64,000 bases of DNA, taken from positions 1 through 64,000 of the forward strand of contig JBFWIM010000001.1 of NCBI GenBank assembly GCA_050255995.1, read 5' to 3'. Positions 25,907 to 32,287 of the stretch are shown in pieces; position 1 is the stretch's first letter; the number at the start of each line of letters is the position of its first letter. The notes beneath the pieces are model-generated. The model had not been told where the DNA came from. It did not search any database and saw only the letters and a list, made by a program, of their open reading frames with translations. This stretch comes from Intestinibacillus sp050255995. GTDB lineage: Bacteria; Bacillota; Clostridia; Oscillospirales; Butyricicoccaceae. The position numbers and the translations under genes are program-made.

Positions 25907-25941
25907 GCCAATATTATATGCAGAATAATATTGGCTGTCAA
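25907..25941 (-). promoter_or_regulatory. padR promoter with perfect 11-bp operator
   Basis: On the minus strand TTGACA (25936-25941), 17-base spacer, TATAAT (25913-25918). A perfect inverted repeat GCCAATATTAT (25907-25917) and ATAATATTGGC (25925-25935), loop 7, fills the spacer and -10. This fits PadR autorepression. Confidence 0.85.
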
Positions 25942-26016
25942 GCACTTCAGAAAAGATTTACAATTCCGCAATACATGAGACAACGCTATTCTCTGCACCC
26001 CTGTATCCGGCTATGC

Positions 26017-26060
26017 AAAACCGCCGGCCTGTCCACAGCCTGTGGATAAACCGGCGGTTC
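26017..26060 (-). terminator. Terminator of the tail-fibre-like gene
   Basis: An outer stem AACCGCCGG/CCGGCGGTT encloses an inner TCCACAG/CTGTGGA hairpin, with TTTT after it on the minus strand. Confidence 0.8.
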
Positions 26061-26065
26061 CACGA

Positions 26066-26704
26066 TTAACGGAATATGATGTAAAAATAGGGAATGTTGT
26101 TTGAATTGGTGTACAGGTACTGGCTGGAAACGTAAGTGACCTGAAAACCGTTTTCAACAACTGACAACCCAATTTTTGTGGGATCGTTTGCGATGTACTG
26201 GGGTTTGTTTGGCAGTGCGATACCGCCGTAGCAATAGTAGTTGCCGTTGCTGACATAGGTTGTGGCGCCGGAAACGCCGGTCAGCAGCACGGCCTTGGGC
26301 TGATACCCGAGATCGATGACGCGGTTTGTCGTGCCGTCGCCCGTGTAGGTGCCGATCTGCACCACCGCGCAGGACGCAACCTGGGTGAGCAGCGCGGCGT
26401 TATCCTGTTCCCGTGCGGCTGTCTCTGCCGCAAGTGCGGACTGATCGGCCTTGGCGTTCAGCTTTTCGGCGAGCGGCTGATCGAGCATGCTCTCGTGGAT
26501 CGTGCCGCCGTAGGTCTGCGCGACGATCCCCTCGACCTTCGCGTCCAGCGCCGCGGCGTCATCCGCCAGGCCGTTGACCGAAAGCCGCAGAGCCTCGGCG
26601 TTGCCGTCAAAATATTGTTTCAGCTCCTCCGCTGAAAGCTGCGGCACATCGGCCAGCGCTGTAATCGGCGATGGAAGCGTTGTAAGACGGCGTTCTGTGA
26701 ACAA
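26066..26704 (-). CDS. Orphan phage tail-fibre-like protein
   Basis: A 212-residue protein. The N-terminal half is helical and repeat-like (SAEELKQYFDGNAEALRLSV, then a coiled segment LAAETAAREQDNAALL near 105-120). The C-terminal 100 residues (VQIGTYTGDGTTNRVIDLG onward) are Tyr/Asn/Gly-rich, like receptor-binding tips of Clostridial prophage tail fibres. A TTG at 26704 is the likely start because AAGGAGG lies 8 bases upstream, inside the longer frame. No other phage genes are nearby. Its promoter holds a LexA-like box. Function inferred only from resemblance. Confidence 0.62.
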   Translation of the reverse strand: MFTERRLTTLPSPITALADVPQLSAEELKQYFDGNAEALRLSVNGLADDAAALDAKVEGIVAQTYGGTIHESMLDQPLAEKLNAKADQSALAAETAAREQDNAALLTQVASCAVVQIGTYTGDGTTNRVIDLGYQPKAVLLTGVSGATTYVSNGNYYCYGGIALPNKPQYIANDPTKIGLSVVENGFQVTYVSSQYLYTNSNNIPYFYIIFR

Positions 26705-26759
26705 TGGCTGTTCCTCCTTCATAAAATAGATACGAGTTACCGGACAAAGCGTGGTTTCT

Positions 26760-26788
26760 ATAATACGAACAAAGGTTCCTGTTGTCAA
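26760..26788 (-). promoter_or_regulatory. Promoter with LexA-like box in the spacer
   Basis: On the minus strand TTGACA (26783-26788), 17-base spacer, TATTAT (26760-26765). The spacer holds GGAACCTTTGTTCG (26766-26779): a perfect GAAC-N4-GTTC core but off consensus in the centre. Confidence 0.7.
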
Positions 26789-26832
26789 GTACCGTTTTGG
26801 TTTGGGACAATACGACCCGCCACAAACATAAG

Positions 26833-26860
26833 GCAAGGGCGTTAGATTGAACGCCCTTGC
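26833..26860. repeat. 11-bp inverted repeat after the NifX-like gene
   Basis: GCAAGGGCGTT (26833-26843) and AACGCCCTTGC (26850-26860) with a 6-base loop. No T run follows on the minus strand, so terminator activity is uncertain. Confidence 0.5.
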
Positions 26861-26933
26861 ATTGCAAATTTTTATCGCATTTGCAGAAGTCTGTCAAGAC
26901 GGAGGGACGCATCTGCACGTCCCCTATGGTGGT

Positions 26934-27335
26934 TCAGCGCCTGCAGCTTGGGCGGCCCGCATGGCTGTGCGCGCTACCGCGCCGCGCCGTGCCCGTTCTC
27001 TGATGGTGTGTGCACAGGGTATCCGGATCGCATTGCAGCGTACCTGCAAGCAGTGCGTCAACCTGCGCATCCGCCTCGCCCGACGCGCCCGGATAGAACG
27101 TGATGCCCGCGTCGCGCAGCGCGGCTCTTGCACCGCCGCCGATGCCGCCGCAGATCAGGGTATCCACCCCATGTGCACGCAGAAAGCCTGCGAGCGCGCC
27201 GTGCCTGCTGCCGTTGACCGGCACAATATGGCTCGCGTCCGCCAGGTCATTCTGCACTTCGTAAATTTTAAACTGTTCGGTGCTTCCAAAATGCTGAAAC
27301 ACTTGGCCGTTGTCATAGGTGACTGCGATTTTCAT
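26934..27335 (-). CDS. NifX/NifB-type cofactor-binding domain protein
   Basis: A 133-residue dinitrogenase iron-molybdenum cofactor-type protein. MKIAVTYDNGQVFQHFGSTE, VDTLICGGIGGGARAAL and the Cys/Gly pattern are typical of the small stand-alone members found in anaerobes without nitrogenase, whose role is poorly known (metal or cluster carriage). The C-terminal 30 residues are Arg/His/Thr-rich and atypical. The ATG at 27335 follows GGAGG. No nif genes are nearby. Confidence 0.85.
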   Translation of the reverse strand: MKIAVTYDNGQVFQHFGSTEQFKIYEVQNDLADASHIVPVNGSRHGALAGFLRAHGVDTLICGGIGGGARAALRDAGITFYPGASGEADAQVDALLAGTLQCDPDTLCTHHQRTGTARRGSAHSHAGRPSCRR

Positions 27336-27674
27336 GTGTTTTCCTCCGTGTCCGTATTGCTGTGTGACGGTTGCAGCGCTGCCGGGGCATACCGGAAAGC
27401 GCCGGCGCGCACGCGCCTGCATTTCCAAGGCGCGGTACATGGCAATACTGTATGCGCTACGGGGCAAAAAAATGTTTTGCCGGTACATAGCGCGCGGGAT
27501 TCCGCCCCTCCTCCGAAAATTGTCGACTGCCGGAACTTTTTGGTTCCCATTTTGTTCATAGCTATGCTATAATAGGGGGCAGACAGGGGGCGCTGCACTG
27601 CGGCGACCCGCCGCGATGCAAAAGAATGCTCCGGAAAACAAATCAGCCGCCCGGCGGGCGATGGAGGGGAAACT
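27336..27674 (+). other. Divergent intergenic region upstream of mscL
   Basis: No gene is supported in these 339 bases. TATAAT at 27568-27573 is the likely mscL -10. About 100 bases of GC-rich leader follow. No clear promoter for the leftward NifX-like gene was found. Confidence 0.5.
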
Positions 27675-28091
27675 ATGAAAAAGTTCTTACAGGAGTTCAG
27701 GGATTTCGCCCTGCGCGGCAACGTGATGGATCTGGCCGTCGGCGTCATCATCGGCGCGGCGTTTCAGGCGATTGTCAAGTCGCTGACTGACGACATCATT
27801 TCTCCGGTTCTCGGCCTGTTCACCGGAAAGAATTTCAGTGATCTCGCAGTGGATGCGTTCGGCGCGACCATCCGTTACGGCGCGTTTATTACGGCGGTCA
27901 TCAATTTTTTGATTATGGCGTTTCTGGTCTTCCTGCTGGTGAAGGGCATGAACCGTCTGGCGACGCTTGGCCGCCGCAAGACGGAGGCGGCGCCCGCTGC
28001 CCCCACGACCAAGGTCTGCCCCTACTGCCGCAGTGAAATCGACATCGCGGCGACCCGCTGCCCGCACTGCACCTCCCAGCTGGAGGAATGA
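27675..28091 (+). CDS. mscL: Mechanosensitive channel MscL with C-terminal zinc ribbon
   Basis: A 138-residue large-conductance mechanosensitive channel that releases solutes on hypo-osmotic shock. It has the N-terminal amphipathic helix, TM1 (RGNVMDLAVGVIIGAAF), a periplasmic loop and TM2 (about 74-95). After a short Ala/Pro linker the C-terminus carries a zinc ribbon, CPYC then CPHC (about 115-132), where the usual cytoplasmic helix bundle lies. The ATG follows GGAGGGG. A terminator follows. Confidence 0.95.
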   Translation: MKKFLQEFRDFALRGNVMDLAVGVIIGAAFQAIVKSLTDDIISPVLGLFTGKNFSDLAVDAFGATIRYGAFITAVINFLIMAFLVFLLVKGMNRLATLGRRKTEAAPAAPTTKVCPYCRSEIDIAATRCPHCTSQLEE

Positions 28092-28122
28092 GCGGCGCGG
28101 TAAAAATTTAATTCTGCAGGAC

Positions 28123-28162
28123 AAAGGCCCGCTTCGTCTGAAGACGAAGCGGGCCTTTTTTG
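28123..28162. terminator. Strong bidirectional terminator
   Basis: AAAGGCCCGCTTCGTC pairs with GACGAAGCGGGCCTTT; T run on the plus strand. Confidence 0.92.
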
Positions 28163-28164
28163 CG

Positions 28165-28476
28165 TCAACCGTCGAACGGCAGCGGCTGGCACGCGAGATT
28201 ATAGGCGAGCAAACGGCGCAGCCGGGTCTTTGCACGTTGCAAATGGCGGCATACCGCGGAGGGCGACACCCCCCAGCGCACGGCAATCTGCCGCTGGGAC
28301 AGTCCCTCCAGATAATGCAGGCAAAGCGCTTCGTGCTGGCGTGCGGTCAGTTCGTCCTGCATTGCCCGGAAAAAGGCTGTCCGGAAGGCGGCGCGCCAGG
28401 CCGAATTGTCGCCTGCGGCGGACGCCTCATAGCGCAGCAGCGCCTCGCGCTCAAGAGCAGCGTCCGACAGCGCCAT
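28165..28476 (-). CDS. Sigma-70 region-4-like regulator
   Basis: A 103-residue DNA-binding protein. The C-terminal half is a sigma region 4 helix-turn-helix: LTARQHEALCLHYLEGLSQ, then RQIAVRWGVSPSAVCRHLQR. There is no recognisable region 2, so it cannot by shape be a full sigma factor; it may act like phage late regulators of the ArpU/Xpf kind or as a partial sigma. The ATG at 28476 overlaps the preceding gene by 26 bases, and two LexA boxes precede the pair. Confidence 0.82.
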   Translation of the reverse strand: MALSDAALEREALLRYEASAAGDNSAWRAAFRTAFFRAMQDELTARQHEALCLHYLEGLSQRQIAVRWGVSPSAVCRHLQRAKTRLRRLLAYNLACQPLPFDG

Positions 28477-28687
28477 GGCTTTCCCTCTGGTCGTAATAGT
28501 GCTGCATGTCGTAAGCGGCACGGCGGCTTTCGCCCAGCATCCCGTAGAGCGTGCCGATGCGCTTTTTCAGCCTGCGGCGCAGCTCCAGCTGACGGGTGTT
28601 CTGCAGCCTGCAGCGCAGCTGGATGATGCGCAACTCAATCAGCGCGCCATTGACGCGGTATTCCTGCGCCATCTGTTGTAAAGTCAT
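28451..28687 (-). CDS. Small helical protein, first gene of an SOS-type operon
   Basis: A 78-residue, Arg/Gln/Leu-rich protein (LIELRIIQLRCRLQNTRQLE, RRRLKKRIGTLYGML), probably a helical hairpin or coiled coil. AAGGAGG lies 8 bases before the ATG. It overlaps the sigma-like gene, so the two are coupled. No family was recognised; a protein partner role for the sigma-like protein is a guess. Confidence 0.78.
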   Translation of the reverse strand: MTLQQMAQEYRVNGALIELRIIQLRCRLQNTRQLELRRRLKKRIGTLYGMLGESRRAAYDMQHYYDQRESHGAVGRCS

Positions 28688-28707
28688 GCAAATACCTCCT
28701 TGCAGTT

Positions 28708-28756
28708 AGAACGGATGTTTGAATATAATAATAACATCAAACGTATGTTCCGTCAA
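28708..28756 (-). promoter_or_regulatory. Promoter flanked by two LexA boxes
   Basis: On the minus strand TTGACG (28751-28756), 17-base spacer, TATTAT (28728-28733). Box 1, GGAACATACGTTTG read on the minus strand (28738-28751), lies in the spacer; box 2, AGAACGGATGTTTG read on the plus strand (28708-28721), lies just after the -10. Each matches CGAACRNRYGTTYG at 13 of 14 positions. Confidence 0.85.
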
Positions 28757-28807
28757 GTAAAAAAAGAAAGCCCCCGCACCGCCAGGGTACGGGGGAACAA
28801 AAGCGCT

Positions 28808-30181
28808 TTATGTACGTTCGATCAGCGGGACATACTGCTTGGGCTTGTGACGCATCGGCTTATAAGCCGGACGAATAATTTTGCCGCCGAGGACGAGCTC
28901 CTCCATGCGGTGCGCCATCCAGCCCACAATGCGCGCCGTGGCAAACAGCGGGGTGAACATTTCGCGCGGGATGCCGAGCATGGTATATACCAGACCGGAA
29001 TACAGGTCGACGTTGGCGCAGATGGTTTTCACGCCCTCGCCCCGGATTTCCGCAAACGCGCGGGGAGTGAGCTTTTCAACGAGCTCGACCAGATTGAACT
29101 CGCGGACGTAGCCGTTCTCCTGCGCAAGGGGACGCGCGCCTTCCTTGAGCGCGACGGCGCGCGGATCGCTCAGGGTGTAAACCGCGTGGCCCATGCCGTA
29201 GATCAGGCCGGAGCGGTCGGCCGCCTCGCGGCGCAGGATTTTGAGCAGGTACTGATACACCTCGTCTTCGTCCTCCCAGTCTTTGACATGCGCCTGAATA
29301 TCGTCAAACATGTTCATGACCTTGAGGTTTGCGCCGCCGTGGCGCGGACCCTTGAGCGCGCCGACCGCCGCGGCAATCGCGGAATAGGTGTCGGTACCGG
29401 AGGAGGACGAAACGCGCGCGGCAAACGCCGAGTTGTTGCCGCCGCCGTGCTCGGCATGGATCACCAGGCAGCGGTCGAGCAGGTACGCCTCCTGCATGGT
29501 GTACTGGCCGTCCGGACGGATGAGCGTAAGAATGTTTTCCGCTGTGGACAGATTCTTGTCCGGCAGGTGCAGGTGCATGCTTGCGTTATCAAAATAGCGG
29601 CGCTTGACCTGATAGGCGTGCGAGATGATGATCGGGAAGCGGGAGATGAGCCCAATGCCCTGGCGCATGACGTTCTCAATTGTGGTGTCGTCCGGGTTGG
29701 GGTCGTAAGAATAGAGCGAGAGCGTAGCGCTCGCGAGCTTGTTCATGATGTCGCGGCTGGGCGCGCGCATTAGCACGTCCTCGGTGAAATTGTCGGGCAG
29801 GTTGCGGGAATCCGCAATGGCGGTTTCAAACGCCTCAAGCTCCGCCGGACTGGGCAGCGCGCCGCACATCAGCAGGTAGCCGACCTCGCTGAAGCCGAAA
29901 CGGTTTTCGCGTTCAAACCCGTCCAGAAGATCGTACAGGTTAATGCCGCGATAGGTCAGGCGGCCTTCGATCGGTTCGCGTTCGCCCTCGTTGACAATAT
30001 AGCCGTGCACGTTGCTGACACGGGTCACACCCGCGAGCACGCCGGTGCCGTCCGCATTGCGCAGGCCGCGCTTAATACCGTAACGGCCGAACAGCTCAGG
30101 ATCCACCTGGGAATTTTCCCGGAAGTGGCCGCATAGGTTGTCTATGAGCTTCGGATCCATGTGCTTCATGATTTCCTGCAT
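28808..30181 (-). CDS. Citrate synthase
   Basis: A 457-residue citrate/2-methylcitrate synthase condensing acetyl-CoA (or propionyl-CoA) with oxaloacetate. Seen: YRGINLYDLLDGF, the catalytic His block VIHAEHGGGNNSAF, KGPRHGGANLKV and YGMGHAVYTLSDPRA with the second active His and the Asp region. It carries a longer N-terminus than the classical enzyme. The ATG follows AAGGAG by 9 bases. It stands alone, without aconitase or isocitrate dehydrogenase nearby; it may feed glutamate synthesis. Confidence 0.92.
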   Translation of the reverse strand: MQEIMKHMDPKLIDNLCGHFRENSQVDPELFGRYGIKRGLRNADGTGVLAGVTRVSNVHGYIVNEGEREPIEGRLTYRGINLYDLLDGFERENRFGFSEVGYLLMCGALPSPAELEAFETAIADSRNLPDNFTEDVLMRAPSRDIMNKLASATLSLYSYDPNPDDTTIENVMRQGIGLISRFPIIISHAYQVKRRYFDNASMHLHLPDKNLSTAENILTLIRPDGQYTMQEAYLLDRCLVIHAEHGGGNNSAFAARVSSSSGTDTYSAIAAAVGALKGPRHGGANLKVMNMFDDIQAHVKDWEDEDEVYQYLLKILRREAADRSGLIYGMGHAVYTLSDPRAVALKEGARPLAQENGYVREFNLVELVEKLTPRAFAEIRGEGVKTICANVDLYSGLVYTMLGIPREMFTPLFATARIVGWMAHRMEELVLGGKIIRPAYKPMRHKPKQYVPLIERT

Positions 30182-30235
30182 GCTTCATTACTCCTTCAGA
30201 GATTAAAAAGTCGGTGTAAAACCGATAATGAATTT

Positions 30236-30264
30236 ATTTTACTCCTATCTTGCATATCTGTCAA
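30236..30264 (-). promoter_or_regulatory. Citrate synthase promoter
   Basis: On the minus strand TTGACA (30259-30264), 17-base spacer, TAAAAT (30236-30241). Confidence 0.8.
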
Positions 30265-30315
30265 TTTGTGAATTGTATAAAAATTTCCGGCCGTAGGCCG
30301 CAGGAGGAAGAAAAA

Positions 30316-31389
30316 ATGAAGAAATTGCTTTCACTCGGGCTGGTACTGCTGACAATCGTCTATGCACTCCCGCTGGTCTATAATCGCTATTACGACGGCA
30401 TAGACGCGCAGATTTCGCAGGATAGTCTGCCTGTGACTGCAGAAACAAATCTGCCCAAGGAAGCGGATCAAAGCGGCGCGGACACGCAGAGCGGGACGGC
30501 GGAGTCCGGCAGTCCGGCGCAGGGCGAAAAAACCACCGTCACTGACCAGAGCAGCATCCGCGTTCTGGTAGACGGGGAGGTGCGCACGATGCCGCTGGAG
30601 ACCTATGTCGCGGGCGTGGTCGCGGCGGAAATCTCGCCAACCTTCCCACCCGACGCGCTGCGCGCCCAGGCGGTCGCCGCACGCACCTACGCGGTCTATA
30701 AAATGGAGTCGGGCAATCCGCCGGCCGAACACAAGGGCGCGGATGTGTGCGACGACTACCACCACTGCACCGCCTATATGGATCTGACGGCCTCGGCCGC
30801 GGCGCGCTGGGGCGGCAAGGCGGACACCTACGAAAATGCGATTGAGCAGGCGGTTAAGGATACGGCCGGGGAGATTCTCACTGTGAACGATAAGCCCATC
30901 GTGGCGGTGTTTTCCGCCGCATCCGGCCCAAAGACCGAGTCCGCGGGCGACGTTTGGGGCAGCAATATCTCCTATTTGCAGTCGGTCGTAAGCCCGGGCG
31001 GTGACGCCTGCCCCAAATATAACGCCGAGGTGACGGTAGAGGCTGCGGAATTCCGGGAAAAGGTCAAGAAGACCTTCCCGACCGCCGACGTATCGGGCGC
31101 GCCCTCTACCTGGTTCAAGGCCTCCGTGCGTTCGAATGCCGGCGGCGTGAAGACGGTGACGCTCGGCGGCGTGCGTGTCGAGGGCACGGCGGTGCGCGAG
31201 CTGTTTGCACTGAACTCCACAAACTTTACGCTCACGACAACGGAGGACAACATCACCTTTCACACGGTGGGCTACGGGCACGGCGTCGGCCTGTCACAGT
31301 ACGGCGCCAAGTATATGGCGGAGCACGGCAGCAGCTATCAGGATATTCTGACGCATTATTTCACCGGTGCAAAAATAACAAAAATTTGA
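30316..31389 (+). CDS. spoIID: Stage II sporulation protein D
   Basis: A 357-residue SpoIID, the lytic transglycosylase of the engulfment machine acting in the mother-cell membrane. It has an N-terminal membrane anchor (about 4-22), a variable Ser/Glu linker and the SpoIID/LytB domain with MPLETYVAGVVAAEI, ALRAQAVAARTYA and the C-terminal GYGHGVGLSQYGAKYMA. The catalytic Glu in AAEIS is kept. The ATG at 30316 follows GGAGGAAG. spoIIQ follows, as in sporulating Firmicutes. Confidence 0.95.
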   Translation: MKKLLSLGLVLLTIVYALPLVYNRYYDGIDAQISQDSLPVTAETNLPKEADQSGADTQSGTAESGSPAQGEKTTVTDQSSIRVLVDGEVRTMPLETYVAGVVAAEISPTFPPDALRAQAVAARTYAVYKMESGNPPAEHKGADVCDDYHHCTAYMDLTASAAARWGGKADTYENAIEQAVKDTAGEILTVNDKPIVAVFSAASGPKTESAGDVWGSNISYLQSVVSPGGDACPKYNAEVTVEAAEFREKVKKTFPTADVSGAPSTWFKASVRSNAGGVKTVTLGGVRVEGTAVRELFALNSTNFTLTTTEDNITFHTVGYGHGVGLSQYGAKYMAEHGSSYQDILTHYFTGAKITKI

Positions 31390-31445
31390 AATTCCCGGTA
31401 TAGGCTTCCGGAGCCGCGGCAATACTAACTTCGGAGGTGCAAATT

Positions 31446-32234
31446 ATGCGAAAATCAACAAGAAATCCGGCGGCGGACTTCTTTGAGGACAAGGGATTTT
31501 ACATAATCCTGTTCCTTTGCGTCGCCGCAATCGGAATCTCGGGTTATGTATTGTTCTTCACGCCGAAGTCCCCTGCGGCGGAAAGGATTGACACGGCGGT
31601 CTATGAGCCGACCGTGATGCCAAGCGATATTGCGCCCGCAGCGGGCAACGAGGACAATATTCCGGTAGAGGGTTCATCGGAAAGCGGGGCGGAGGATAAC
31701 GCCGAAAGCGAGACCGAACCGCAGCCGCAGGCCGGGCAGCCGTCCTCCACAACGGAACAGGCGGATACGGCCGCCGCTCCGACGGTCACACAGCCGAGCG
31801 CGCCTGTCTTCGTGCGTCCGGTGTCAGGCGCGGTAAGCGTGCCGTATTCCGACGAAGAACTGGTCTATCAGGCCACCTTCGGCGACTGGCGAACCCACAT
31901 GGGTACGGACTACGCCGCCAAGCTGGGCGACCGGGTCTACGCGATAACGGACGGCACCGTGGAAGACGTCTATACCGACGCGCTCAACGGGCCGTGCGTC
32001 AGGCTGAAGCATGCGGATGGCCTGGAGACGCTGTATATGGGCCTGGGAGAAAAGGTCAAGGTCAAAAAGGGACAGGCTGTTAAGGCCGGAGACGTGATCG
32101 GCGTGGTGGACAACACCAACCTGGCGGAAAGCGCACAGGAGCCGCATCTGCATGTCGAGGCCTTCCGCGACGGCAAGCATATTGACCCCGAAAGCCTGCT
32201 GACATCCGGCGCTGCCGACGATTCTCCGGAATAA
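31446..32234 (+). CDS. spoIIQ: SpoIIQ-like M23 peptidase
   Basis: A 262-residue membrane-anchored M23 (LytM) protein, forespore partner in the SpoIIQ-SpoIIIAH channel. One membrane helix (about 18-38), a Glu/Ser/Thr-rich linker and a LytM domain in which both zinc motifs remain: HMGTD (HxxxD) and HLH. Bacillus subtilis SpoIIQ has lost part of this site while Clostridial ones keep it, so this one may be an active endopeptidase. The ATG at 31446 follows GGAGG by 8 bases. Confidence 0.9.
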   Translation: MRKSTRNPAADFFEDKGFYIILFLCVAAIGISGYVLFFTPKSPAAERIDTAVYEPTVMPSDIAPAAGNEDNIPVEGSSESGAEDNAESETEPQPQAGQPSSTTEQADTAAAPTVTQPSAPVFVRPVSGAVSVPYSDEELVYQATFGDWRTHMGTDYAAKLGDRVYAITDGTVEDVYTDALNGPCVRLKHADGLETLYMGLGEKVKVKKGQAVKAGDVIGVVDNTNLAESAQEPHLHVEAFRDGKHIDPESLLTSGAADDSPE

Positions 32235-32250
32235 ACGGCACGCGGGTAAA

Positions 32251-32287
32251 TATAAAAAGCGCACCCTTTAGGGTGCGCTTTTTATAT
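32251..32287. terminator. Bidirectional terminator
   Basis: AAAAAGCGCACCCT and AGGGTGCGCTTTTT form a perfect stem, flanked by T/A runs in both directions. Confidence 0.93.

Noticed and set aside
26041..26049. DnaA box TGTGGATAA
   Set aside because: It is part of the stem of a terminator hairpin and stands alone.
27332..27751. 139-codon minus-strand frame over the mscL promoter
   Set aside because: It overlaps the mscL start and lacks a ribosome site.
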